From: Phycisphaerae bacterium
Lineage (GTDB): Bacteria > Planctomycetota > Phycisphaerae > UBA1845 > Fen-1342
NCBI GenBank assembly: GCA_020058145.1
Contig: JAGVEP010000065.1
Coordinates: 1 to 13,588 of the forward strand
Length of the DNA stretch: 13,588 nucleotides
Reading direction: 5' to 3'
Below are positions 6,601 through 13,075 of the stretch, one piece after another (position 1 is the first letter of the stretch; every line of letters starts with the position of its first letter). The position numbers were made by a program, and so were the translations under genes. The notes below the pieces were generated by a model. That model ran no database searches. It saw only the letters and a program-made list of their open reading frames with translations, and was not told the DNA's origin.

Positions 6601-7821
6601 TCAATGCGCACCCGCCGCGGGCCGGGCGCCGGGCGCCGTTATTTCACCGGCCAGCACGGGCACCGAAACACGCACGAAAACGGTGTATAGCAGCAGTCCA
6701 AACGCCCAGATGCCGAAGCACACCAGGATCTCGTTCACTGTCGGCTGGTACTCGACAATCTCGCCCAGCGGCGTCGGAATGAACGCTGGGACAATCAATC
6801 CCATGCCCTTCTCAATCCAGATGCCGACGATGCTCAGTACGCAGGCCAGGTTCAGCGCCGGCAAGCCCCGGGAAGCCGGCAGCACCAGCAGCGCGAGCGC
6901 GAGCAGGTCAAAAAGGACCGCGGTCCAAATCCACGGAACCAGCGCGTGCCGGCCGTGCAGCCCAAAATACAGGTACCGGGCCGACGCCACGTGTGCGGTG
7001 TCGGTGTAGAACTCCACGAACAACTCGCAGCCCAGCAGGAAGATGTTCATGATCATCGCCACCTGGACGATCCGCCGCAGCGTGAGCAGCGCGTCGTCGG
7101 CGACGTAGTGCGCCGTGAACCGCCGCACGATTTGCAGCGTCAGGATGATGAACGATGGCCCGGCGGCGAAGGCGCTGGCGAGAAAGCGGGGGGCGATGAT
7201 GGCCGAGTTCCAGAACGGCCGTCCGCCCAGGCCGACGTACAGGAACGCGGTCACGGTGTGAATGCTGACCGCCCACACGATCGCGATGAACACGAACGGG
7301 ATGTAGAAGGCCTTCGAGGGCGTCCGGCCGCAATAGGCGGAGTAAATCAAGTACCCGCAGATGTGCAGATTCAGCAGCAAGTACCCGTTGAGCGCGATCA
7401 CATCCCAGGTCAGCATCGAGAGCGGGAAATTGAAGCGCCAAAACAGGTGCATGAAACGGTCCGGCCGCCCGAGATCGACGTTGACGAACAGCAGGCACAT
7501 AACGATGACGGAGACCGCGAGGAGCTCGCCGAAGATCACCACGTCGTGCAACTGGAGGTTGCGGTAGACGTAAACGGGAATGACGAGCATGGCCGCCGCG
7601 GCGGCCAACCCGACCAGGTACGTGAAATTCGCGATGTAGGCCCCCCACGACACCTGGTCCGTCATGCCGGTGGTCTGCAAACCATGGACCAGTTGCTGGC
7701 AGTAAGCGTAGAGGCCCGTCAAGGCGATCACCGTGAGCACGGTCATCCAGGCGTGATACCGCCAGTCGCCGACGAAGCTCAGCCGGAAGCACGCCCAGAG
7801 GAAGTGGAGGTAGCGCCTCAT
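6601..7821 (-). CDS. nrfD: NrfD/DsrP-type polytopic membrane protein, quinol-interacting subunit
   Basis: 406 residues with about ten hydrophobic helices, roughly at 25-45, 60-87, 92-115, 133-165, 172-195, 205-230, 248-270, 292-315, 320-345 and 360-388. The segment WGAYIANFTYLVGLAAAA (about 59-76) and the ten-helix layout match the DsrP/HmcC branch of the NrfD superfamily better than eight-helix PsrC. Family role: integral membrane subunit that exchanges electrons between the quinone pool and a periplasmic iron-sulfur subunit, possibly with ion translocation. Its ATG overlaps the stop of the iron-sulfur gene as ATGA, indicating translational coupling and a fixed complex. The HAO-like gene follows after a 55-base gap with its own ribosome binding site. 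Whether it reduces or oxidises quinone is not shown. Confidence 0.92.
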   Translation of the reverse strand: MRRYLHFLWACFRLSFVGDWRYHAWMTVLTVIALTGLYAYCQQLVHGLQTTGMTDQVSWGAYIANFTYLVGLAAAAAMLVIPVYVYRNLQLHDVVIFGELLAVSVIVMCLLFVNVDLGRPDRFMHLFWRFNFPLSMLTWDVIALNGYLLLNLHICGYLIYSAYCGRTPSKAFYIPFVFIAIVWAVSIHTVTAFLYVGLGGRPFWNSAIIAPRFLASAFAAGPSFIILTLQIVRRFTAHYVADDALLTLRRIVQVAMIMNIFLLGCELFVEFYTDTAHVASARYLYFGLHGRHALVPWIWTAVLFDLLALALLVLPASRGLPALNLACVLSIVGIWIEKGMGLIVPAFIPTPLGEIVEYQPTVNEILVCFGIWAFGLLLYTVFVRVSVPVLAGEITAPGARPAAGAH

Positions 7822-8849
7822 GCGCCGCCGCCCGGTTCCGGCTGGATGGGGGCAATGGGTTCGTGGTACCGGCTGCCGCGCTCGTCGAAGTAGTAGAAGA
7901 ACCGCGGCAAGGTTCCGACGTCTTCTTTCAGGACGAAGGCGCGCTTGTGCTTGAGGATATAAGCCACCTCGCTCTCAGGATCGAGCACATTGCCAAACTT
8001 GCGCGAGCCGGTCGGGCACACCTCGACGCACGCGGGCATGCGTCCGACGCGCGTGCGCTGCAGGCAGAAGGTACACTTTTCCATGACGCCCTTCGGCCGC
8101 GGGCGGTTCGACAGATACGACATGTCCGGGTTTAGCTTCTCCGCCGGGATCTGCGGCTCGGCGAAGTTGAAGCGGCGGGCCCAGTAGGGACAGGCGGCTG
8201 CGCAATAGCGGCAGCCGATGCACCAGTCGTAGTCGATCACGGTGATGCCGTCCGGCTCCTGCCAGGTGGCCTCGACCGGACACACTTTCACGCAGGGCGG
8301 CTTGGCGCACTGGTGGCATTGCACCGGCATGTAGTAGCTGTCGGGACCGGGCACTACCGGTGGGTCGTAGTGGTGGTCCGCGGTCTCGATGTTGATGCTG
8401 CCTTTTTCCATCTTGAGCACGCGGATGTACTGAATCTCGGGCGCCCGCGACGGGTTGTTCTCCGCCACGCACGCGTACACGCACTTGCGGCAGCCGATGC
8501 AGCGGCTGATGTTCAGCGCGTAGACGAACTCTACGCCGGAAAGCGGCGGCGGATCAGCGACGTTGGGCTGGACGCCGTAGCGGGCCGCTACCTCGCGTGC
8601 GATGCGTGCGATAGCCGCGTGCTTCTCGTCCGCGGTCATCTCCTTGTAGTGTTTTTGCAGGAACTGCTCGAGACTTGGTATGTCGCCGGGCTTGAGTTCA
8701 CGCAGCGGCGACAGCGCGGCCGCTACGGCGGAGGCGCCGGCCAGCGCCACGGCACCTTTGGACAAAAAGCCGCGCCGCGTCAACTGCGGCGGCCGGCCGT
8801 CGTCGGGTGGCAGGGCTCCAGCCATAGGATGGGATTCGTTTGCGGGCAT
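7818..8849 (-). CDS. Tat-exported ferredoxin-like subunit with four [4Fe-4S] sites (NrfC/DsrO type)
   Basis: 343 residues. A Tat signal is visible: LTRRGFLSKG with R25-R26, then an Ala-rich hydrophobic stretch to about 46, so it is exported folded. Sixteen cysteines form four cluster motifs: C117-C120-C123-C127, C178-C181-C186-C190, C210-C213-C216-C220 and C259-C262-C274-C278. This is the arrangement of NrfC, PsrB and DsrO. A helical stretch at 57-92 precedes the first cluster. Its role would be electron wire between the NrfD-like protein and the haem proteins. The ATG directly abuts the TAG of the cytochrome gene (TAGATG) and its stop overlaps the nrfD start. An alternative start is Met 9 at 8825. 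No molybdopterin catalytic subunit is present nearby, unlike Psr-type complexes. Confidence 0.94.
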   Translation of the reverse strand: MPANESHPMAGALPPDDGRPPQLTRRGFLSKGAVALAGASAVAAALSPLRELKPGDIPSLEQFLQKHYKEMTADEKHAAIARIAREVAARYGVQPNVADPPPLSGVEFVYALNISRCIGCRKCVYACVAENNPSRAPEIQYIRVLKMEKGSINIETADHHYDPPVVPGPDSYYMPVQCHQCAKPPCVKVCPVEATWQEPDGITVIDYDWCIGCRYCAAACPYWARRFNFAEPQIPAEKLNPDMSYLSNRPRPKGVMEKCTFCLQRTRVGRMPACVEVCPTGSRKFGNVLDPESEVAYILKHKRAFVLKEDVGTLPRFFYYFDERGSRYHEPIAPIQPEPGGGA

Positions 8850-9569
8850 CTATGGCTTCCCGTTCACCGGCCCGGGCAGCGCGGGTGCGTCGGACGCTTC
8901 GGCGTCGGACTCGCCGCGTGACACGTGCAGCGGGTTCTTGATCGCCGCCGGCTTGTGCGGGTAATCCTGGCGCCCCATCCGTAACGTGTTCGGCGGGGGG
9001 GCCGGCGGCATCGGCGGAAACGGTGGCTGGTGCGGATCGTGACATTCAATGCACTTGCGGCGCATCTGCGGGCCACGGCTCTTGTCCCAATAGCCCTCGG
9101 TACGCCCGTGCGCGCCGCTCAGCCAATCACGATAAACCGGCCCGTGACACTTTCCGCAGAGGAGCTGCGGCGTCGTAGCGGGTATCTCATGGCCCCAGTC
9201 GTCAACGTAGGCGTCGCGGTTCGTCAAATGGTGGCAGTTGAAGCACCGCGTATTTATGCCGTGTCGCAGCACGACGTCGCGGTGCTGGAAGGGCGAGTCG
9301 TTGGCTTCCGGCGACGACGGAAAGAGCTTGTGGCAGTCGCTGCACCGGTAGGAGTACCCGGCGACCTTGTACTCCGGACTCAGCTTGGGCTTGCGGACCG
9401 GCGTAATGTCGGTGGCCCACGCCGGCACGTTGATTGGGGGCGGTACCGGACTGACGAAGTGCCACGGATTAGCCCAGAGTCCCCCGGCCAGCGCAAACAG
9501 AATCAGCGGAACGACGAACCTGGGCAACGAGCCGGCGACTGGCTTGCCACCGGGGGCTGGTTCGCTCAC
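8850..9569 (-). CDS. membrane-anchored tetrahaem cytochrome c
   Basis: 239 residues from the GTG at 9569, chosen because AGGAG lies 7 bases upstream; the frame is open to 9623 but the longer form lacks such a site. One hydrophobic segment at about 17-34 (RFVVPLILFALAGGLWAN) acts as an uncleaved anchor or signal. Four CxxCH haem sites lie at residues 76, 109, 138 and 173. After the last haem a Pro-rich stretch (181-193) leads to a low-complexity tail with no haem. It is the first gene of the run and abuts the iron-sulfur gene with zero spacing. By position it corresponds to NrfB or DsrJ, handing electrons between the iron-sulfur subunit and the octahaem protein. No close named family is recognised. 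Confidence 0.9.
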   Translation of the reverse strand: MSEPAPGGKPVAGSLPRFVVPLILFALAGGLWANPWHFVSPVPPPINVPAWATDITPVRKPKLSPEYKVAGYSYRCSDCHKLFPSSPEANDSPFQHRDVVLRHGINTRCFNCHHLTNRDAYVDDWGHEIPATTPQLLCGKCHGPVYRDWLSGAHGRTEGYWDKSRGPQMRRKCIECHDPHQPPFPPMPPAPPPNTLRMGRQDYPHKPAAIKNPLHVSRGESDAEASDAPALPGPVNGKP

Positions 9570-9576
9570 TGCGACA

Positions 9577-9581
9577 CTCCT
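9577..9581 (-). promoter_or_regulatory. ribosome binding site AGGAG for the tetrahaem cytochrome
   Basis: AGGAG on the minus strand, 7 bases before the GTG at 9569; it decides the start codon. Confidence 0.6.
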
Positions 9582-9614
9582 GGAACAGTACTGCACACGT
9601 GATTCGGCGGGCAC

Positions 9615-9620
9615 AGTATA
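9615..9620 (-). promoter_or_regulatory. possible -10 element for the cytochrome/HAO operon
   Basis: TATACT on the minus strand, 45 bases before the GTG at 9569. The hexamer 17 bases upstream, ACGATG, is a poor -35, so the promoter may need an activator. I looked for an FNR/NNR-type TTGAT-N4-ATCAA site in this 127-base gap and saw none. Confidence 0.35.
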
Positions 9621-9647
9621 CAAAGATCAGGCGGGCGCATCGTAGCC

Positions 9648-9690
9648 AAAATAAAGAAGCGTGGCCGGGTGCCGTGCGCGTTCCCGACGC
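9648..9690 (-). terminator. possible intrinsic terminator after ygbA
   Basis: On the minus strand an imperfect stem GCGT-CGGG pairs with CCCG-ACGC (3-base bulge, 13-base loop), followed by the T-rich run TTCTTTATTTT. It lies 7 bases after the ygbA stop and ahead of the cytochrome promoter, so it would separate the two operons. The stem is imperfect, so confidence is low. Confidence 0.35.
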
Positions 9691-9696
9691 CCGCGC

Positions 9697-10146
9697 TCAA
9701 AAGAGCAAATGCCACAGGTAGTCCAGGCGCCCGGCGAGCACCAACCGGCGGCCGGAGTACTTCATCGCCGCGCGAATCTGCGCTCGATACATGGGCCCGT
9801 AGCAATGCGTTGTGCATTTCTTGCACGTCGGCTTCGGGTCGTACCGACACTGGACACGCTTCACGAGCGCGTGCGCCAGGAGCTGGCCGCATTCCGCGCA
9901 CAGCGCCGGGGGATCAGCCGCCCCGATCGAAACCGGCAGGCGCGGCAGTTTGAGCGGAGTTCTTTTCGCGTCCGGGTGCCGCCCGTCACAATACAGAGTG
10001 ACGAACGTCGTTAAGACCTGCAGGTCCCGGCGGAGCTTGAGCAGCTTCGCGGGCCGGGGTGGTGCGACGGACTCGGTGTTACTCAGCCGATCCGCCGCAC
10101 GGATCTCCAGCGGAAGGGGACCGGAACGCGTGTTCATAACGATCAC
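9697..10146 (-). CDS. ygbA: YgbA-family nitrosative-stress protein
   Basis: 149 residues. The conserved core of E. coli YgbA (Pfam family called nitrous oxide-stimulated promoter) is visible: RDLQVLTTFVTLYC at 40-53, LCAECGQLLAHA at 82-93, KPTCKKCTTHCY at 105-116 and RAQIRAAMKYSGRR at 121-134. Cysteines 53, 83, 86, 100, 108, 111 and 115 could bind a metal or cluster. In E. coli the gene is under the NO-responsive repressor NsrR. The protein here is longer than E. coli YgbA (about 117 residues) because of a 40-residue N-terminal extension and extra residues at 56-80. It starts 8 bases after the qNOR stop. The start is GTG at 10146 or ATG at 10137. The molecular function of the family is unsettled; a role in coping with NO is well supported by context. 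Confidence 0.88.
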   Translation of the reverse strand: MIVMNTRSGPLPLEIRAADRLSNTESVAPPRPAKLLKLRRDLQVLTTFVTLYCDGRHPDAKRTPLKLPRLPVSIGAADPPALCAECGQLLAHALVKRVQCRYDPKPTCKKCTTHCYGPMYRAQIRAAMKYSGRRLVLAGRLDYLWHLLF

Positions 10147-10150
10147 GCGA

Positions 10151-10156
10151 CCTCCT
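10151..10156 (-). promoter_or_regulatory. ribosome binding site AGGAGG overlapping the qNOR stop
   Basis: The minus strand reads TAGGAGG: the qNOR TAG stop shares two bases with a perfect AGGAGG. Spacing is 4 bases to GTG 10146 and 13 to ATG 10137, so neither start is ideally placed. It implies translational coupling of qNOR and ygbA. Confidence 0.6.
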
Positions 10157-12464
10157 AGGCCGTGGTGGAGCGGGGCCGCGCCGAAGGTGGCGTATGTGTC
10201 GCGGAAACGCTCAGCAGCTCACCGTCACGCACGGTGGCGGGCTTGAGATTGAACATGGCGCGCACGACGAAGATCACGAGCATGAGTGCGCCGGTGATGA
10301 TGATCAGGTCTGGGACAATCCGCCATTGGCCGATGAATTGCACCCAGGGTTCGTTGTAAAACGCGGGGCTGCGGGCGTACCACAGCCCGCGAATGTACGC
10401 GGCCCGGGTTTGCATGAGCCCGACGGGGAACAGCGTCAGGATGGTCATCAGGAACAGGCCGCCATTCATCAGGACGAAGGCCACTTTGAGCAGCCCGTCG
10501 GACCATTTCTCGGGTTTCACGAGTCCGCGCAGGGCGAAGAGCATCAGGCCGATCGCCAACATGCCGTAGGTGCCAAACAGGGCCGCGTGGCCGTGGTTCA
10601 TGGTCAGATAGGTGGAGTGCTCGTAGTAGTTGATCACCGGCGTAGTAATGATGAAGCCGAACACGCCGGCGCCGAGAAACGCCCACAGCGACGAGGCTCC
10701 GAGAAAGACGAGCGGCCACTTGTACGGATACGCGGTCTTGAGGGCCGGCGAATTCTTGGCCTCCAGGGCCACCTTCACGAGCAGCAGCAGAATCGGCACC
10801 GGCTCCATGGCCGAAATGACACCGCCCAGGGCAAACCACAGGTCCGGATCGCCGAACCAGTAGTAGTGGTGTCCGACGCCAATGATGCCGGAGAACATGG
10901 CCAGGCACGCGGTGAGGTACGCGGCCCGCAGGGCTTTCCCCCGTGGAGCCAGGCCCAGGGCCGTAACAACATAAGCCATCGCCGCGGCCGCGAAGAACTC
11001 AAAAATGCCCTCGACCCAGGTGTGGACGACCCACCAGCGCCAAAAGTCGGCGATGGTGATGTGCGTCCGCGGGCTGTAGAACAGACCGAAGGCGAAGAAG
11101 GACACGACCGCGATGGCGGAGTAGCTGTAGAACGGTACGGTGCCCCAGCGATCCTGGCCACGCGCCAGGTGCGGCCGTACCGCCCGCACGACGAGCACCA
11201 GCCACATGATCAGCCCGACGAATAGCAGAATCTGCCAGAGGCGGCCGAGCTCGAGGAATTCCCAGCCCTGGTGGCCGATCCAGAACCACCACTTGCCGGC
11301 GAGGCCCTTCACACCGAGCGCGGTACCGGCGAGCGCCCCGACCGCGACGAGCAGAATCGCACCGAACAGGACGTCGACGAGCAGGCCCTGCTTGCGTGGC
11401 TCGTGCCCGCCGGCGACCGGGCCGAGATATAGCGCCGAGCCGACCCAAGCGACCACGATCCAGAAAACGGCGAGCTGCAAGTGCCAGCTCTTGATCCAGG
11501 GATACGTGAGCAACTTGGCGACCCAGTCCTGGCCGTAAAAGGAGCTGGGATGCACCGTGTAGTGGGCCATCAAGCCGCCCAAGTTGAGCTGCAAAAAGAA
11601 CAGCAACACCACGACCAGAAAGTACTTCGCCGCTTTACGCTGGCTGGGCGTGACCGGCAAGCTCAGAATCTTCTTGCCGGCATTCGCGTCGAGTTCGAGG
11701 CCTTCCAGGTCCTTGTGAAAGTCGAAACGGAAGAAGATCATGAGGGCGAGGCCCGCCGCCAGCATGACGCCCAGCAACGCCCCGATGGACCAGCCGACGG
11801 CGGCCGGGGCGACGTCGTTGCCGACCGAGCGGTCGGGTGGCCAGTTGTTGGTGTAGGTCAAGTCCTTGCCCGGACGTTGCGTGCCGGCGCACCAGGCCGT
11901 CCAGAAAAAGAAATCCGCGAGCGCCTTGCGTTCCTCCGGCTCGGCGACCATGCGCGGCTGGATGTTCGCATCGGGGCTGCCCCGCCCGAACACGTCCTCA
12001 TAGTGGTCGCGGGCCTGCTGGAGTGCGAAGACCTGCGCCGGAGTCAGCACCAGCGTGTCGGTCGCGTGATCGTAGCGGTTCTTCTTGAGTTCCTGGATTA
12101 CCTGGTAATCGAGTTCGCGCTGCTGCGCCCCCGGCAGGTCCGCATACGCGACGTGCGCCGCCGCCTGGGCATGGAAGTCGCGCATGGTCTGCCCCATGCG
12201 ATAGAGCGTGTCGGCGGTGAATTCCGTACCGCGATACGTGCCGTGACCCCAGACCGAGCCCAAGTCCATCAGCCCGTATTTCTGCCAGACGGCTTGGCCG
12301 GCCAGAATGCCTTCTTTGTCCAGCAGCACCTGGCCGCTTTCCGTCACCACCTGGCCAGGATAGGGCGGTGCGGCTTCGTACGTGTAGTAGCCGCCGCCCA
12401 GGGCTATCGCAATCGCCGCGAGAATACTCGCCACAAACAGGATCTTCAGCCCACGTCCGATCAC
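10155..12464 (-). CDS. norB: quinol-dependent nitric oxide reductase, single subunit (qNOR)
   Basis: 769 residues, the usual qNOR length, starting at GTG 12464 with AAGGAG 7 bases upstream. It reduces 2 NO to N2O at the membrane with quinol electrons. The N-terminal 220 residues are the NorC-like extension (WGHGTYRG at 72-79, TNNWPP at 205-210) with no CxxCH, as expected for qNOR rather than cytochrome-dependent cNOR. The catalytic part is intact: haem b ligands H328 and H626, haem b3 ligand H624, FeB ligands H481, H532 and H533, and glutamates E485, E489 and E554. Spacing (481-532, 533-554) equals that of Pseudomonas NorB (207-258, 259-280), as I remember it. It follows the hemerythrin gene by 13 bases and precedes ygbA by 8, so all three are co-transcribed. 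It could serve detoxification or a truncated denitrification chain; no nirS, nirK or nosZ lies in the window. Confidence 0.96.
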   Translation of the reverse strand: MIGRGLKILFVASILAAIAIALGGGYYTYEAAPPYPGQVVTESGQVLLDKEGILAGQAVWQKYGLMDLGSVWGHGTYRGTEFTADTLYRMGQTMRDFHAQAAAHVAYADLPGAQQRELDYQVIQELKKNRYDHATDTLVLTPAQVFALQQARDHYEDVFGRGSPDANIQPRMVAEPEERKALADFFFWTAWCAGTQRPGKDLTYTNNWPPDRSVGNDVAPAAVGWSIGALLGVMLAAGLALMIFFRFDFHKDLEGLELDANAGKKILSLPVTPSQRKAAKYFLVVVLLFFLQLNLGGLMAHYTVHPSSFYGQDWVAKLLTYPWIKSWHLQLAVFWIVVAWVGSALYLGPVAGGHEPRKQGLLVDVLFGAILLVAVGALAGTALGVKGLAGKWWFWIGHQGWEFLELGRLWQILLFVGLIMWLVLVVRAVRPHLARGQDRWGTVPFYSYSAIAVVSFFAFGLFYSPRTHITIADFWRWWVVHTWVEGIFEFFAAAAMAYVVTALGLAPRGKALRAAYLTACLAMFSGIIGVGHHYYWFGDPDLWFALGGVISAMEPVPILLLLVKVALEAKNSPALKTAYPYKWPLVFLGASSLWAFLGAGVFGFIITTPVINYYEHSTYLTMNHGHAALFGTYGMLAIGLMLFALRGLVKPEKWSDGLLKVAFVLMNGGLFLMTILTLFPVGLMQTRAAYIRGLWYARSPAFYNEPWVQFIGQWRIVPDLIIITGALMLVIFVVRAMFNLKPATVRDGELLSVSATHTPPSARPRSTTA

Positions 12465-12471
12465 GCCTGAT

Positions 12472-12477
12472 CTCCTT
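12472..12477 (-). promoter_or_regulatory. ribosome binding site AAGGAG for qNOR
   Basis: AAGGAG follows the hemerythrin TAG stop directly and lies 7 bases before the GTG at 12464, fixing that start and indicating translational coupling. Confidence 0.7.
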
Positions 12478-13050
12478 CTATAGCCCCGCAGTCTGGCGCA
12501 GCGTGGCGGCCAGCGCGTGGTATTTCTCTTTTGTCCCCGCCGGCAGCGTATCGCGCTCGGCGGTCTGAAACCCGTCCCAGAGCTCGGCCTTGTCCTGTGC
12601 CGTCATAACCTGGTCCGCGAGCATGAACAGCACCTGATTTTCCTTGGCTATGTGACCGCGCAACAACTCGGCGAAGTCCAGCAGTGCTTGGCGGGCCGTT
12701 TCCATAGCGCCCTGGTCGCCCGCCCGCGCGGCCGGTAACGCCGCGCGAACCGCGGCCAGATGACCGCGACCTGCGTCATGGTCCGCTAACATAACGCCGA
12801 TGGGGCCGCCTTGCCAGGGGATGCCACGGGCCTGCAGCCGCGGAAAGAGCAGCGTCTCCTCCTTAGCGTGGTGGCACCGGTCAGCAAAGGTGGCGAAGAA
12901 GTCTGCCGCCTGGGCGTAGAAATCCGCAGGAAAAACGCTGCTGCGCTGGTTCGCCACGGCCTCGGCCGCGTCGAGCACGGACAGAATGACCTCATGTTCA
13001 TCGACCAGCATTTGGATGGGTTTCGAGTACGACAATTCACACCTCACCAT
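12478..13050 (-). CDS. hemerythrin-like HHE domain protein
   Basis: 190 residues from the ATG at 13050. A four-helix hemerythrin-type di-iron site is visible: H19 (VDEHEVI), H60-H61 with E65 (HHAKEE), H91 (ADHD) with H97 nearby, and H133 with E137 (HIAKE). The GGPIGVMLADH stretch at 81-91 is typical of the bacterial HHE group found beside NO genes. It has no signal peptide, so it is cytoplasmic. Known relatives bind O2 or NO, or like YtfE/RIC help repair damaged iron-sulfur centres; here the place just ahead of qNOR favours an NO role. The start is uncertain: no good Shine-Dalgarno precedes 13050, while GAGGTG lies 4 bases before an in-frame TTG (LSYSKPIQ), and the frame is open to 13137, overlapping the upstream gene. 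It begins 25 bases after the upstream stop. Confidence 0.87.
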   Translation of the reverse strand: MVRCELSYSKPIQMLVDEHEVILSVLDAAEAVANQRSSVFPADFYAQAADFFATFADRCHHAKEETLLFPRLQARGIPWQGGPIGVMLADHDAGRGHLAAVRAALPAARAGDQGAMETARQALLDFAELLRGHIAKENQVLFMLADQVMTAQDKAELWDGFQTAERDTLPAGTKEKYHALAATLRQTAGL

Positions 13051-13075
13051 TCCGCAGCACGTCGGCAACCTGGCC

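Noticed and set aside
6946..7893. Frames of 315 codons on both strands over the nrfD gene
   Set aside because: Both are low-complexity Arg/Pro or His/Glu/Val-rich shadows. The true frame has ten hydrophobic helices and the ATGA overlap.
10155..12464. Cytochrome-dependent cNOR or haem-copper oxidase
   Set aside because: There is no CxxCH in the N-terminal part and no separate norC; glutamates E485, E489 and E554 and the lack of an oxidase-type His-Tyr motif fit qNOR.
10194..12470. Plus-strand frames antisense to qNOR (10194-11225, 11481-12470)
   Set aside because: All catalytic NorB residues are on the minus strand; the plus frames have no recognisable fold.
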